Below the pieces are notes generated by a model. The model made no database searches, was not told the DNA's origin, and worked only from the letters and a program-made list of their open reading frames with translations. Source: an uncultured Streptococcus sp. (GTDB lineage: Bacteria; Bacillota; Bacilli; Lactobacillales; Streptococcaceae). From it: a stretch of DNA of 17,673 nucleotides. The DNA lies in NCBI RefSeq assembly GCF_938036805.1, contig NZ_CALHWC010000194.1:1-17673 (forward strand). Direction: 5' to 3'. Shown here one piece after another: positions 6,220 to 14,309 of the stretch (positions within the stretch are counted from its first letter, which is position 1; the number at the start of each line of letters is the position of its first letter). Position numbers and translations under genes: made by a program.

Positions 6220-7254
6220 ATGGCGAACAATAATGAAAATATAAATATAAGAGACATAAAAGAAAATATTTTTTATGTACACATTTTTTGTGAGAAAGTT
6301 AAAGATAATAATTCTCGAGAAGAAGAAATAAGAAAGGTGCGAGTAGGTATATTTGATAATAAAAAAAATCTTTTTCAACGTAGATTACTAGCTTGTATAA
6401 TTATATTAAACCATTCTCAAGAGTTTCAAAAATACCATTCAGATTTTTTTGAAAAAATAATTAAGGAGGTTCGTTCCACTGATTCTTTAAGTAGTTTACA
6501 AAGAATAGGAGACAAAATAAGTTTTAATAAAAGAAATATAGATGCTATAGAAATTCCTAGTAAGCCAGTTGCTTATCTTTTATTTTTCCTTATTTCTTTC
6601 TATAACTTAAATAACCTATTGAATGATTTCTATTTGATATTTAATCGTACCTTTACATATGAAAAACAACAGTTCGAAATCCAAAATTGGGATAGTTTAA
6701 TAAAAGATGACTTCTTATTAAGTATGCTTATTTTTGGTCTTGATGAATTGGATTTAAGCGAGACATCCAAAGAATATTTTGAGTCCCTTCAAGATAGATA
6801 CATAGAAAAGCAAAAGTTTTACCATCAAGTGATTGAGAGCAACAAACTAAAAGTCACACGTGATTTAGGTAAGAGAATTAAAGCGGATAGCTTCTTGATT
6901 GAAGATGATGATAAACTAATATTAGAGGAAAATAAATTATTTACTTACTTAAAAGGCATGACAAAAAATGAAAGAAAGCAAACTGAAGCCTTAATATTAA
7001 GTTTATTTGTGTTTAAAATTTCAAAAGAATTACCTAAGAAAATATATGAAACCTCAATGCATGGTAAATATATCTCTAGTAATAGGATTACTTTATCTGA
7101 AGCTCTTGAGACATCAAGGAATGATAATCTCAATCATTTAAATGAATATATGAAACTTCAGGTTTTAGAACAAATTTATCGCTATATAGATGAAGATATT
7201 GCCACTACCTTTGCAAATAAAAACATATCTTGTAAATTGAAACCCTTTTTCTAA
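6220..7254 (+). CDS. Unrecognised 344-residue protein paired with the DUF1643 gene
   Basis: I do not recognise this protein. It is rich in Lys, Asn, Ile, Phe and Glu, and is the most AT-rich gene of the window, with codons almost all ending in A or T. Features seen: a polar N-terminus, a hydrophobic aromatic stretch at about 119-145 (AYLLFFLISFYNLNNLLNDF and on) that is either a buried helix pair or a membrane-contacting segment, then a mostly helical charged C-terminal half with no obvious catalytic motif, zinc site or P-loop. AAGGGAAG, overlapping the end of the DUF1643 gene, serves as ribosome binding site, so the two are translationally close. A hairpin terminator follows. A defence or effector role is only a guess from context. 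Confidence 0.7.
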   Translation: MANNNENINIRDIKENIFYVHIFCEKVKDNNSREEEIRKVRVGIFDNKKNLFQRRLLACIIILNHSQEFQKYHSDFFEKIIKEVRSTDSLSSLQRIGDKISFNKRNIDAIEIPSKPVAYLLFFLISFYNLNNLLNDFYLIFNRTFTYEKQQFEIQNWDSLIKDDFLLSMLIFGLDELDLSETSKEYFESLQDRYIEKQKFYHQVIESNKLKVTRDLGKRIKADSFLIEDDDKLILEENKLFTYLKGMTKNERKQTEALILSLFVFKISKELPKKIYETSMHGKYISSNRITLSEALETSRNDNLNHLNEYMKLQVLEQIYRYIDEDIATTFANKNISCKLKPFF

Positions 7255-7277
7255 TAACATAAAATTCCAGAAGTGTC

Positions 7278-7312
7278 AACCCCCTAACTCCATTTTGAGT
7301 TGGGGTTTTCTT
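7278..7312 (+). terminator. Terminator after the DUF1643 two-gene unit
   Basis: AACCCC (7278-7284, one extra C) and AACTC (7286-7290) pair with GAGTT (7297-7301) and GGGGTT (7302-7307), followed by TTCTTTAT. It closes the cargo unit before the replication gene. Confidence 0.75.
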
Positions 7313-7353
7313 TATCTGAGATACATCATAAAATATATAAAAAGGAGTGAAAT

Positions 7354-10134
7354 ATGAATAATATTTCTATAAAAAATTTAGTGTTGCAAGTGTGTCAAAA
7401 GGAGATATCCAATGATGCAATTATTTCAGAAGTTGGACAAACTTTAAGAGTATTATACAATTATGGTATTCAAAAAATTAATCTGCGTTTTTTAGGTAAA
7501 GGAGCACCTAAAAACCTAGTGTGCCAGATTGCTGATTTTGATGTATCTACGGATGTCTCAAGTGATACAAGTTATGCTTACTATACTACCTTTAATGAGA
7601 TTCATGATCATTGTGGAGCTGGAAATAGGGCTATTAAAGATAGCGATATTTCTTCGTACCGATTTATGTTGATAGATATTGATCCTGAGCGTCCAAGTGG
7701 GACTTGTGCTACAGAAGCAGAAAAACAATCTGCAGTTTCGTTGGCTGATGACATACTAGACTGGTTCATTACCTATGAGATATTAAACAAAGACAGAGTA
7801 ATTATTGCGGATTCAGGAAATGGTATCCATTTCCTAGTACCTTTAGACTTTCTGCCAGCCAATACAACAAAAGGTAAAATCAAAGAAATCTTAGGCTTGC
7901 TAGATAAGAAATTTTCCAATCAGCAGGCTAAAATTGATGTTACAGTTTTCAATCCAAGTCGAATAACTCGATTATATGGTACATTGAACTGTAAAGGGGT
8001 AAATACTCCTGAGCGACCATACCGTCAAAGCAGACTTCTATATGTACCAATTGAGAAAGTAACTGGTTTGACAGAAGAAAATCTAAACTCGCTTATTACG
8101 CAGTTACAGACAGCAATTGTAAATTATGCAGATGAAGCTGTCAAGCAAAAAACCGAAGTGAGTGATGTGAATCCGTATATCCAAGCAAAAGGAGAAGAAT
8201 GGCTAAAACATTATAATTTAGAGTTTCATCCATATAAAGAAGATGAACATGGCACTAAATTATACCCATTCAAAACTTGCCCAATGAAAGAGCATTCAAA
8301 CACTGATAGTGGAGCATGTTTCATCATAACAAAATATGGACGATGTAAGTTTAAGTGTCTCCATGCTAGTTGCTCAAGTAAAACTATTAATGATTTCATA
8401 TCTAAATATCCATGCCCCGAGGAATTCTTATTAAAAGTACCCTCGACAAGTAGGAAAGAGCTACCAACACTAGAGGATTTAATAAATGGGAAGAAATACA
8501 ACTTTGGAGATTACGAAGTTAGTAAATCTGGTATATATAAATTCTCTGATAAAAAGATTGAAATCATATCATCCACTCCATTCTTTATTTCTAAAAGCTT
8601 TTTCAATATTGACACAAATCACTTTCAGTATGAGTTGCAGTATCTAATTCAAGGTAAAAAAAATACCCAAAAAATATTAGGTATCACTCTATCACCTTAT
8701 AAGATTTCTGATTTAACAAAATTCGGTATTATTTTAGCATCAGCACCTCAGAGAGTAATTGAATATCTGAATTATCAGTTAAAAACAGTACCTATTCAGA
8801 ATATCCATTCATATGTAGGGTGGAAAACAAGCGATTCAGACACATTAACTTTCAGGTTGGGTAGAAATTATGGAGATACAGAAGTAAGTCTACTAGTAGA
8901 TAACTCTCTCTTTAATTTGTCGTCACGAGGAACATTTGAAGAATGGAGACAAATGGTCCTTGATAATGTACTTGATAGCAATATGGAGATTGCATTATGT
9001 GTGGGTTTTAGCTCAATCATTCTGGGATATTTAGCAATAAACTATAAACCAGATATTGGAAGTTTAATTATTAATTTCTTTGGCCAATCTACGAGTGGTA
9101 AAACAACGGCTCTCCATTTAATTAATAGTATTTATTCTAATCCAGCAAATACTATGTATTCTTTTAGTGCCACGCAGAATGCTCTACTTGCTATATTAAA
9201 TGGAAATATGGGAGTAGCAACGACAATAGATGAGTTATCTGCCTCAAGAAGTACCGACCTCTCCGAATTGTTGTATCAGATAGGACAAGGTCAAAGTAGA
9301 TTGAGGTTGAATTCCGATTCCACTTTTAAAGAGCAATTTAAATTTAATACTGTAATCGCCACAACATCAGAAGTACCCATGGCAAATTATCTCAATTCCA
9401 ACCAAGGACTACATATGCGCTATATAGAATTAACATCAGAAAACGGATGGACTAAAGATGCACCTACTGCTGATCAGATAAAACGAAAATGTTTAAAGTG
9501 TTATGGTGTAGCTAGTGAATATTTCATGGAAAAAATATTTAATCACGAAAAAAGCGTTAAATATATAAATGAAGTCTATAAAACAGCATACCATGATCTA
9601 GTTCAGAAACTTCCAGAAACTAGATTTAAAACACGTATCGGTGCATTGTATGCAACGATCTACAGCTCAGCATTTCTGATTAAAGAATTTCTAGATATAG
9701 ATATAAGTACAGAAAGGGTATGTGATTTCTTAGTATCTACAGAAAAAAGATTGCTAGATAAACGAAATGAAATCCCTACTAATCTATACACTAGTTTAGT
9801 GGAATATACTTTGTCACATGCTGGATTATTCCATATCAAAGACAGTTACACTAGGACTGGAAATAAGATAGGAGTGATTAAATTGTATAAAGAAACATAT
9901 CGAGCCTTTTTCTTCAGAGATGAGTTTGAGAAGTTATTGAAAAAGGAATTTTCTATATCAAATATAGAAAAAGCACTTCAGCTATTAAACATGCAACATA
10001 AGCTAATAAAAGACAAAAGACGACTCGTCAAATATATGACCATTGAAAAAAACAGAATTCCTATGTATTGTATTGAGTTGCCATTAGAGTGGAAACAAGC
10101 TGCAATCGAGTTAGGGATATTTGGGGAGGAATAA
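7354..10134 (+). CDS. Primase-helicase: AEP/PrimPol-type primase, zinc site and DUF927-like helicase
   Basis: A 926-residue replication protein. The N-terminal archaeo-eukaryotic-type primase core shows LIDIDP (Asp108, Asp110), SGNGIHF (His159) and KIDVTVFNPSRITRLYGT (Asp195), the metal and nucleotide sites of this fold. A CHC2-like zinc cluster follows (Cys309, His314, Cys331, Cys335, His337, Cys340). The C-terminal half resembles DUF927 helicases: YVGWKT at about 487, Walker A GQSTSGKTT (577-585, Lys583), Walker B TTIDELS (Asp626, Glu627) and TVIATTSE. All key residues are intact. Such fusions prime and unwind DNA to replicate plasmids, phages and satellites, and this one probably replicates the excised circle. 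RBS AAGGAGTG precedes ATG 7354. It starts the replication/integration operon with DUF3173 and int. Confidence 0.88.
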   Translation: MNNISIKNLVLQVCQKEISNDAIISEVGQTLRVLYNYGIQKINLRFLGKGAPKNLVCQIADFDVSTDVSSDTSYAYYTTFNEIHDHCGAGNRAIKDSDISSYRFMLIDIDPERPSGTCATEAEKQSAVSLADDILDWFITYEILNKDRVIIADSGNGIHFLVPLDFLPANTTKGKIKEILGLLDKKFSNQQAKIDVTVFNPSRITRLYGTLNCKGVNTPERPYRQSRLLYVPIEKVTGLTEENLNSLITQLQTAIVNYADEAVKQKTEVSDVNPYIQAKGEEWLKHYNLEFHPYKEDEHGTKLYPFKTCPMKEHSNTDSGACFIITKYGRCKFKCLHASCSSKTINDFISKYPCPEEFLLKVPSTSRKELPTLEDLINGKKYNFGDYEVSKSGIYKFSDKKIEIISSTPFFISKSFFNIDTNHFQYELQYLIQGKKNTQKILGITLSPYKISDLTKFGIILASAPQRVIEYLNYQLKTVPIQNIHSYVGWKTSDSDTLTFRLGRNYGDTEVSLLVDNSLFNLSSRGTFEEWRQMVLDNVLDSNMEIALCVGFSSIILGYLAINYKPDIGSLIINFFGQSTSGKTTALHLINSIYSNPANTMYSFSATQNALLAILNGNMGVATTIDELSASRSTDLSELLYQIGQGQSRLRLNSDSTFKEQFKFNTVIATTSEVPMANYLNSNQGLHMRYIELTSENGWTKDAPTADQIKRKCLKCYGVASEYFMEKIFNHEKSVKYINEVYKTAYHDLVQKLPETRFKTRIGALYATIYSSAFLIKEFLDIDISTERVCDFLVSTEKRLLDKRNEIPTNLYTSLVEYTLSHAGLFHIKDSYTRTGNKIGVIKLYKETYRAFFFRDEFEKLLKKEFSISNIEKALQLLNMQHKLIKDKRRLVKYMTIEKNRIPMYCIELPLEWKQAAIELGIFGEE

Positions 10135-10139
10135 TACTG

Positions 10140-10325
10140 ATGAAAACAATTGACTACAGGGTATTAATAGACTTAGGTTATAAACAGCATACAGCCAAAA
10201 ATATCATTAGACAAGCTAAATGCTGGCTCGTTGAAAATGGATATGAATTTTATCTAAATAAACGTTGCGGTATTGTTCCAGCCTATGCTGTAGAAAAAAT
10301 AATAGGAATTAAAATAGAGAGGTGA
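10140..10325 (+). CDS. DUF3173 family protein, likely recombination directionality factor
   Basis: A 61-residue basic protein of the DUF3173 type (pattern LxxLGYKQHTAKNIIRQAK, then ENGYEFYLNKRCGIVPAYAVEKIIG). This family is found directly before tyrosine integrases in streptococcal mobile elements. The N-terminal half looks like a helix-turn-helix, so a role as excisionase is likely but inferred. The start at 10140 is chosen over the in-frame upstream ATG at 10089 because the latter lies deep inside the primase gene, while GGGGAGGA (10123-10130) is ideally placed for 10140. The gene starts 5 bases after the primase stop and ends 6 bases before int. Confidence 0.8.
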   Translation: MKTIDYRVLIDLGYKQHTAKNIIRQAKCWLVENGYEFYLNKRCGIVPAYAVEKIIGIKIER

Positions 10326-10331
10326 GTTATA

Positions 10332-11540
10332 ATGAGTAAGACAAAATATCCTTGTGTATTCAAAAATGATAAAACAGGTTTCTACTACTACAGTGTTGAA
10401 TTAGGCGTAGATAGAATTACAGGGAAACGAATTCAGAAAAAATCTTCTAAATCGAAAAAAGGGAACCCGTTTCGTACAGCCAAAGAAGCTTACGAGGAAG
10501 TTACCAAAATCAAATTAGAATATCATAAAGTGAAAAATTACAGCGATTATGATATAACCTATGAACGATTTATGGAAGGACACTATTTGCCAATGTATGA
10601 GAAAAGTGTTGAAAAAGGGACATGGATTTCTAAACAGCCGGCCTTAAAAATGTTAATTCAGAGATTTGGAAAAATTAGGCTACGGGACATCACACTAACA
10701 AACTGCGAGAAATTTAGAGTCTATCTCTTGACTAATGACCAATATTCTCAAAACTATGCTTCCATGATTTATGGAGCATTTAGAAAAACTTTGGACTATG
10801 CAGTCAAGATACAATACCTTGAAGTAAATGTATCCAAACAAACGGATGCAATTTCTAAAGGACGAGTAACTGTAGCTTATTGGACTAAGGAAGAATTTGA
10901 AAAGGTACTATCAAGCTTCTATATTGATGACCTCTATGAACACATGTCTTTTATTGCAGTTTGGTTATACTACATGACTGGAATAAGAGTTTCTGAAGGG
11001 TTAGCACTAAAGTGGACGGATGTAGACTTAGAAAATAAAAAGTTGCGGATACACGGTACTCTGGAGAGAAGAGGAAGAGCAGAATATGAAGTAAAGAACT
11101 ATACGAAGACCATAAGCAGTCAACGTATTATCTCTTTAGATGATACAACTGTCCAACTGTTGACGAAATGGAAACAGAGACAGGAAAAACAGCACATAGC
11201 TCCTTTCATCCTCAGTTATTCAAAAACACCGCTACACCGTTCAACAATTAATAGAATTATCAAACGCCATGCCAATATTAGCGGTGTCCATCCAATACAG
11301 GCAAAGGGGCTAAGGCATAGTCATGCAAGCTATCTCATTAATGAGCATAACATTGATGTCCTAGTGATTTCTAGAAGATTGGGACACTCAAGTCCTGAGA
11401 TAACGCTAAAACATTACGCTCATCTATGGTCTAGAAATGACGAAAGCGTAGCACAGGCTATAGAGGATGACATTACTATTAAGCATAGTATAGAAAGTAA
11501 AGTGAAGTTTAAAGGAAACCAAAGTATAAAGAAAAAATAA
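10332..11540 (+). CDS. int: Tyrosine integrase
   Basis: A 402-residue phage/ICE-type integrase. Residues 1-65 form an arm-type DNA-binding domain (YPCVFKNDKTGFYYYSVELG, basic KKSSKSKKG). Residues about 75-165 form the SAM-like core-binding domain. The catalytic domain has Arg219 (TGIRVSEGLALKW), Lys259, Arg328 (KGLRHSHAS), His352 (LGHSSPEITLKHY) and the nucleophile Tyr362. The first His of the usual HxxR box is Lys325 here, a variant I recall from related streptococcal integrases. It catalyses insertion into and excision from the guaA 3' end. The ribosome binding site GAGAGGTGAG overlaps the end of the DUF3173 gene. The gene reads toward attR and is convergent with guaA. Confidence 0.93.
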   Translation: MSKTKYPCVFKNDKTGFYYYSVELGVDRITGKRIQKKSSKSKKGNPFRTAKEAYEEVTKIKLEYHKVKNYSDYDITYERFMEGHYLPMYEKSVEKGTWISKQPALKMLIQRFGKIRLRDITLTNCEKFRVYLLTNDQYSQNYASMIYGAFRKTLDYAVKIQYLEVNVSKQTDAISKGRVTVAYWTKEEFEKVLSSFYIDDLYEHMSFIAVWLYYMTGIRVSEGLALKWTDVDLENKKLRIHGTLERRGRAEYEVKNYTKTISSQRIISLDDTTVQLLTKWKQRQEKQHIAPFILSYSKTPLHRSTINRIIKRHANISGVHPIQAKGLRHSHASYLINEHNIDVLVISRRLGHSSPEITLKHYAHLWSRNDESVAQAIEDDITIKHSIESKVKFKGNQSIKKK

Positions 11541-11545
11541 ACAAA

Positions 11546-11581
11546 TAACCCCCAACGCATAAAGGTTAGCGTTGGGGGTTA
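11546..11581. terminator. Perfect bidirectional terminator between int and guaA
   Basis: AACCCCCAACGC (11547-11558) pairs perfectly with GCGTTGGGGGTT (11569-11580), extended by a T-A pair (11546/11581), loop of 10. On the minus strand it is followed by TTATTTGTTTATTTTTTC. It can end int from one side and guaA from the other, replacing the terminator that guaA lost on insertion. Confidence 0.85.
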
Positions 11582-11584
11582 AAA

Positions 11585-11605
11585 GCAGGGAGAGAGGCAG
11601 GGAAT
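11585..11605 (+). repeat. Right paired repeat, candidate integrase arm-binding site
   Basis: GCAGGGA-N5-GCAGGGAAT, same orientation and spacing as 3190-3210, with only four of 21 positions differing. It is 86 bp inside attR. Next to it an inverted repeat AATAAGTTA (11603-11611)/TAACTTATT (11635-11643) could bind Int or Xis. Confidence 0.6.
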
Positions 11606-11691
11606 AAGTTAACTAAAAGTTGCGATAAGTGGGGTAACTTATTGATAAATCCTTATAAAATCAATTGAAAAAAGGTTAGGATAGAGGTCGA

Positions 11692-11704
11692 CTTATTCCC
11701 ACTC
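11692..11704. repeat. attR: right 13-bp core direct repeat within guaA
   Basis: CTTATTCCCACTC; the complement encodes Glu-Trp-Glu-stop, the end of GuaA. It is identical to 3121-3133, so insertion leaves the enzyme intact. Confidence 0.88.
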
Positions 11705-13252
11705 CACAGTTGCAGGTGGTTTGCTGGTAATATCGTAGACGATGCGATTGACATGGTCAACTTCGTTGACGATACGGACAGAGATCTTTTGCAGAACTTC
11801 CCAAGGGATCTTGGCAAAGTCAGCTGTCATACCATCGATAGAAGTGATAGCACGAATTGCAATTGTGTAGTCGTAAGTTCGGCCATCGCCCATAACACCG
11901 ACTGAACGAACGCCAGTGTTGACAGTGAAGTATTGCCAGATATCGCGGTCAAGACCAGCCTTGGCGATTTCTTCACGGAGAATAGCGTCTGATTCGCGGA
12001 CAGTTTCCAATTTTTCTTCTGTGATTTCACCCATGACACGGATAGCAAGCCCAGGACCTGGGAATGGCTGGCGCCAGACAATTTCATCAGGCATACCAAG
12101 CTCTGTACCCAAAGCGCGTACTTCATCCTTGTAAAGTGTATTTAGAGGTTCAATCAGCTCAAACTGCATATCCTCTGGCAGACCACCAACATTGTGGTGA
12201 GACTTGATAGTTTGAGCAGTGTCAGTACCAGATTCGATAACATCGGTATAAAGTGTACCTTGAGCCAAGAATTTCACATCTTTCAGTTTGCTGGCTTCAT
12301 CGTCAAAGACATAGACAAACTCGTTTCCAATGATTTTACGTTTTTGCTCTGGATCTGAAACGCCAGCAAGTTTGTCAAGGAAACGCTTCGCTGCGTCCGC
12401 TTTAACGATATTAAGACCAAACTTGCCGCCCAGCATCTCCATAACTTGATCAGCTTCGCCTTTACGCAAAAGACCGTGATCTACAAAGATACAGATCAAT
12501 TGATCGCCGATAGCTTTCTGCAAAAGGACACCTACAACAGAAGAGTCAACACCACCTGATAGACCGAGCAGGACACGCTTGTCACCGACTGTTTCACGGA
12601 TTTTTTGAATCTGCATATCGATGAAGTTATCCATAGACCAGTCGCCTTTAGCGCCACAGATATTGAGAGCAAAATTACGCAGAATATCGTAACCGTACTC
12701 AGAATGACGAACCTCAGGGTGGAATTGAATTCCGTAGATTTTCTTGTCAGGATTTTCAATAGATGCAAAAGGACAGTCTGCAGATGTAGCAGTGCGGACA
12801 AAGTCTGCAGGAATCTCTGTCACCGCATCACCGTGGCTCATCAGGACAAGCTGCTCATCTGGTGTGCCTTCAAAAAGAGGAGAAGTAGCACGTGTTAGTT
12901 TTGATTGACCATATTCACGATTGCCGGCATCACCTGCTGGCACCACCTTCCCGCCCAATTTATGAGTCAAAAGCTGCATACCATAGCAAATCCCCAAAAT
13001 TGGGATCCCCAACTCAAAAATCTCTGGGTCAATATCAAATGAATCTTCTTCATAAACTGAGTTAGGTCCACCTGAAAGGATAATCCCGACAGGCCGGATA
13101 GCACGAACTTCATCCGCTGTGATCTTGTGGCTCTTGAGTTCAGAAAATACACCAATTTCACGGATACGACGCGAAATCAGCTGGTTGTACTGGCTGCCGT
13201 AATCAAGCACGATGATTTTTTCAACATCTTGCAATTCAGTTGTAGTTGTCAT
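11693..13252 (-). CDS. guaA: GMP synthase (glutamine-hydrolysing)
   Basis: The 519-residue GMP synthase converts XMP, ATP and glutamine to GMP, AMP and glutamate, the last step of guanine nucleotide synthesis, in the cytosol. The N-terminal class I amidotransferase domain carries the Cys89 nucleophile (GILGICYGMQ) and the His178/Glu180 pair (IQFHPEV). The ATP pyrophosphatase domain starts at about 215 with the P-loop LSGGVDSS (231-238). The C-terminal XMP-binding and dimerisation domain ends in PPATVEWE. It is full-length. The ATG at 13252 follows GAAAGGGAA. The last four codons are the attachment core of the island, and the coding sequence is unchanged by it. It is transcribed alone, divergent from the GntR gene. 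Confidence 0.98.
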   Translation of the reverse strand: MTTTTELQDVEKIIVLDYGSQYNQLISRRIREIGVFSELKSHKITADEVRAIRPVGIILSGGPNSVYEEDSFDIDPEIFELGIPILGICYGMQLLTHKLGGKVVPAGDAGNREYGQSKLTRATSPLFEGTPDEQLVLMSHGDAVTEIPADFVRTATSADCPFASIENPDKKIYGIQFHPEVRHSEYGYDILRNFALNICGAKGDWSMDNFIDMQIQKIRETVGDKRVLLGLSGGVDSSVVGVLLQKAIGDQLICIFVDHGLLRKGEADQVMEMLGGKFGLNIVKADAAKRFLDKLAGVSDPEQKRKIIGNEFVYVFDDEASKLKDVKFLAQGTLYTDVIESGTDTAQTIKSHHNVGGLPEDMQFELIEPLNTLYKDEVRALGTELGMPDEIVWRQPFPGPGLAIRVMGEITEEKLETVRESDAILREEIAKAGLDRDIWQYFTVNTGVRSVGVMGDGRTYDYTIAIRAITSIDGMTADFAKIPWEVLQKISVRIVNEVDHVNRIVYDITSKPPATVEWE

Positions 13253-13290
13253 CTTTTCCCTTTCTTAAAAGAAGTAATCTTTTTCCCCTC

Positions 13291-13319
13291 ATTTTATCAC
13301 AAAAATCGAATTTTTCCAA
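13291..13319 (-). promoter_or_regulatory. guaA promoter
   Basis: On the minus strand, TTGGAA (13319-13314), 17 bp, then TAAAAT (13296-13291), with TGA directly before the -10 giving an extended -10. The leader is only about 30-35 bases, too short for a purine riboswitch. Confidence 0.65.
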
Positions 13320-13421
13320 GGTAATAGGACTAGCTGCAAGTAAAAATAACTGAAAAGTAAGGACATTTGCTCTAAGAATTGATAATAAAATAGGATTTCC
13401 CTACATTGATTGATATTTAGT

Positions 13422-13450
13422 TTGACATTTAAACTAATTGATAATACAAT
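13422..13450 (+). promoter_or_regulatory. Promoter and possible operator of the GntR gene
   Basis: TTGACA (13422-13427), 17-bp spacer, TACAAT (13445-13450). The -35 lies inside an inverted repeat TTAGTTT (13417-13423)/AAACTAA (13431-13437), well placed for autorepression. The rest of the 13320-13416 intergenic stretch holds nothing recognisable. Confidence 0.7.
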
Positions 13451-13494
13451 AAATGTATAAAAAAGCTGCTTAAAATCAGAAAAGAGGGCTATTG

Positions 13495-14193
13495 ATGTTA
13501 CCTGCTTATGTGAAAATACACGATCAAATTAAAAAAGAAATTGACGAAGGTATTTGGGAGATTGGCGAGCGATTGCCAAGCGAACGTGATCTTGCTGAAA
13601 CTTTCGAGGTCAGCAGAATGACCCTGCGCCAAGCTATTACGCTTCTGGTGGAGGAAGGGGTGCTAGAGCGTCGAGTCGGCAGCGGGACTTATGTCGCTAG
13701 CACACGCGTTCAGGAAAAAATGCGTGGAACAACTAGTTTTACAGAAATTATGAAGTCTCAAGGAAAAATACCGTCCAGCCAGCTAATTTCCTACCGTCGG
13801 ACGCTGCCAAGCGAGCGAGAAGTCGAAAAGCTGGGCATCCATAAGACAGAGAATATTATCCGCATGGAACGGGTTCGCTATGCTGACGATATCCCAGTTG
13901 TCTATGAAGTTGCCTCAATTCCAGAGAAATATATAAAGAATTTCAAAAAAGAAGAAGTGACTAGTCATTTCTTTCAAACTCTACAAGAGCACGGCTATAA
14001 AATTGGCAAGTCCCAACAGACTATTTACGCCCGTTTGGCAAAGGAAAAAATCGCTAAATACCTAGAAATTCCCCGTGGTCACGCTATTTTAGGTCTAACA
14101 CAGGTTTCTTATTTTGATGATGGAACGGCCTTTGAATATGTAAAAAGCCAGTATGTCGGCGAACGATTTGAATTCTATTTAGAAAACAATTGA
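13495..14193 (+). CDS. GntR family regulator with UTRA effector domain (HutC/NagR-like)
   Basis: A 232-residue repressor-type regulator. The N-terminal winged helix (about 1-70) shows the GntR pattern GERLPSERDLAETFEVSRMTLRQA and GVLERRVGSGTYV. The UTRA domain (about 90-228) contains GTTSFTEIMKSQG and ends ...YFDDGTAFEYVKSQYVGERFEF. UTRA regulators bind small sugars; YvoA/NagR members sense glucosamine or N-acetylglucosamine phosphates, so this may control amino-sugar use, but the effector is not certain. The ATG at 13495 is preferred to the TTG at 13492 because GAGGG (13484-13488) fits it better. It is divergent from guaA, the order I recall in other streptococci. An inverted repeat over its promoter suggests autoregulation. 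Confidence 0.88.
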   Translation: MLPAYVKIHDQIKKEIDEGIWEIGERLPSERDLAETFEVSRMTLRQAITLLVEEGVLERRVGSGTYVASTRVQEKMRGTTSFTEIMKSQGKIPSSQLISYRRTLPSEREVEKLGIHKTENIIRMERVRYADDIPVVYEVASIPEKYIKNFKKEEVTSHFFQTLQEHGYKIGKSQQTIYARLAKEKIAKYLEIPRGHAILGLTQVSYFDDGTAFEYVKSQYVGERFEFYLENN

Positions 14194-14215
14194 TTGCATA
14201 ATTTAAATTACGTAT

Positions 14216-14241
14216 AAAAACTGTCGGTCGGCAGTTTTTTT
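14216..14241 (+). terminator. Terminator after the GntR gene
   Basis: AAAAACTG (14216-14223) pairs with CAGTTTTT (14232-14239) and continues into a T-run; the loop is TCGGTCGG. Confidence 0.8.
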
Positions 14242-14293
14242 AGAATTCTCCATTTTCAAATATACCGAAAGAGTGGAGTTTAAAGGGATTATT

Positions 14294-14302
14294 TGGTATA
14301 AT
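14294..14302 (+). promoter_or_regulatory. Extended -10 promoter of ylxM, giving a leaderless message
   Basis: TGGTATAAT (14294-14302) is a perfect extended -10. The ylxM ATG lies only 7 bases after it, exactly where transcription should begin. The -35 position (about 14274) reads TGGAGT, weak but usual with an extended -10. Confidence 0.65.
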
Positions 14303-14309
14303 ATTCTTT

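Larger units (their letters stand above)
3121..11704. mobile_element. Integrative element of about 8.57 kb inserted at the 3' end of guaA
   Basis: A 13-bp direct repeat (CTTATTCCCACTC) at 3121-3133 and 11692-11704 marks the ends; the right copy is the last four codons of guaA, stop included. A tyrosine integrase lies next to the guaA end, preceded by a DUF3173 gene. The 3' end of guaA is a recognised integration hotspot for genomic islands. Every gene inside reads rightward and the DNA is visibly more AT-rich than the flanks, especially 5457-7350. It encodes replication (primase-helicase), recombination (tyrosine and serine recombinases), a regulator and cargo. No relaxase, type IV secretion, capsid or packaging gene is seen, so transfer would need a helper. 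Confidence 0.9.

Noticed and set aside
10089..10139. Upstream ATG for the DUF3173 gene
   Set aside because: It lies inside the primase gene without a ribosome binding site; GGGGAGGA serves the ATG at 10140.
11827..13324. Several frames of 60-100 aa overlapping guaA on both strands
   Set aside because: They are out-of-frame shadows of a full-length, certain gene.
13253..13330. Possible purine riboswitch before guaA
   Set aside because: The promoter leaves only about 30-35 bases of leader, too short for the aptamer, and no conserved core is present.
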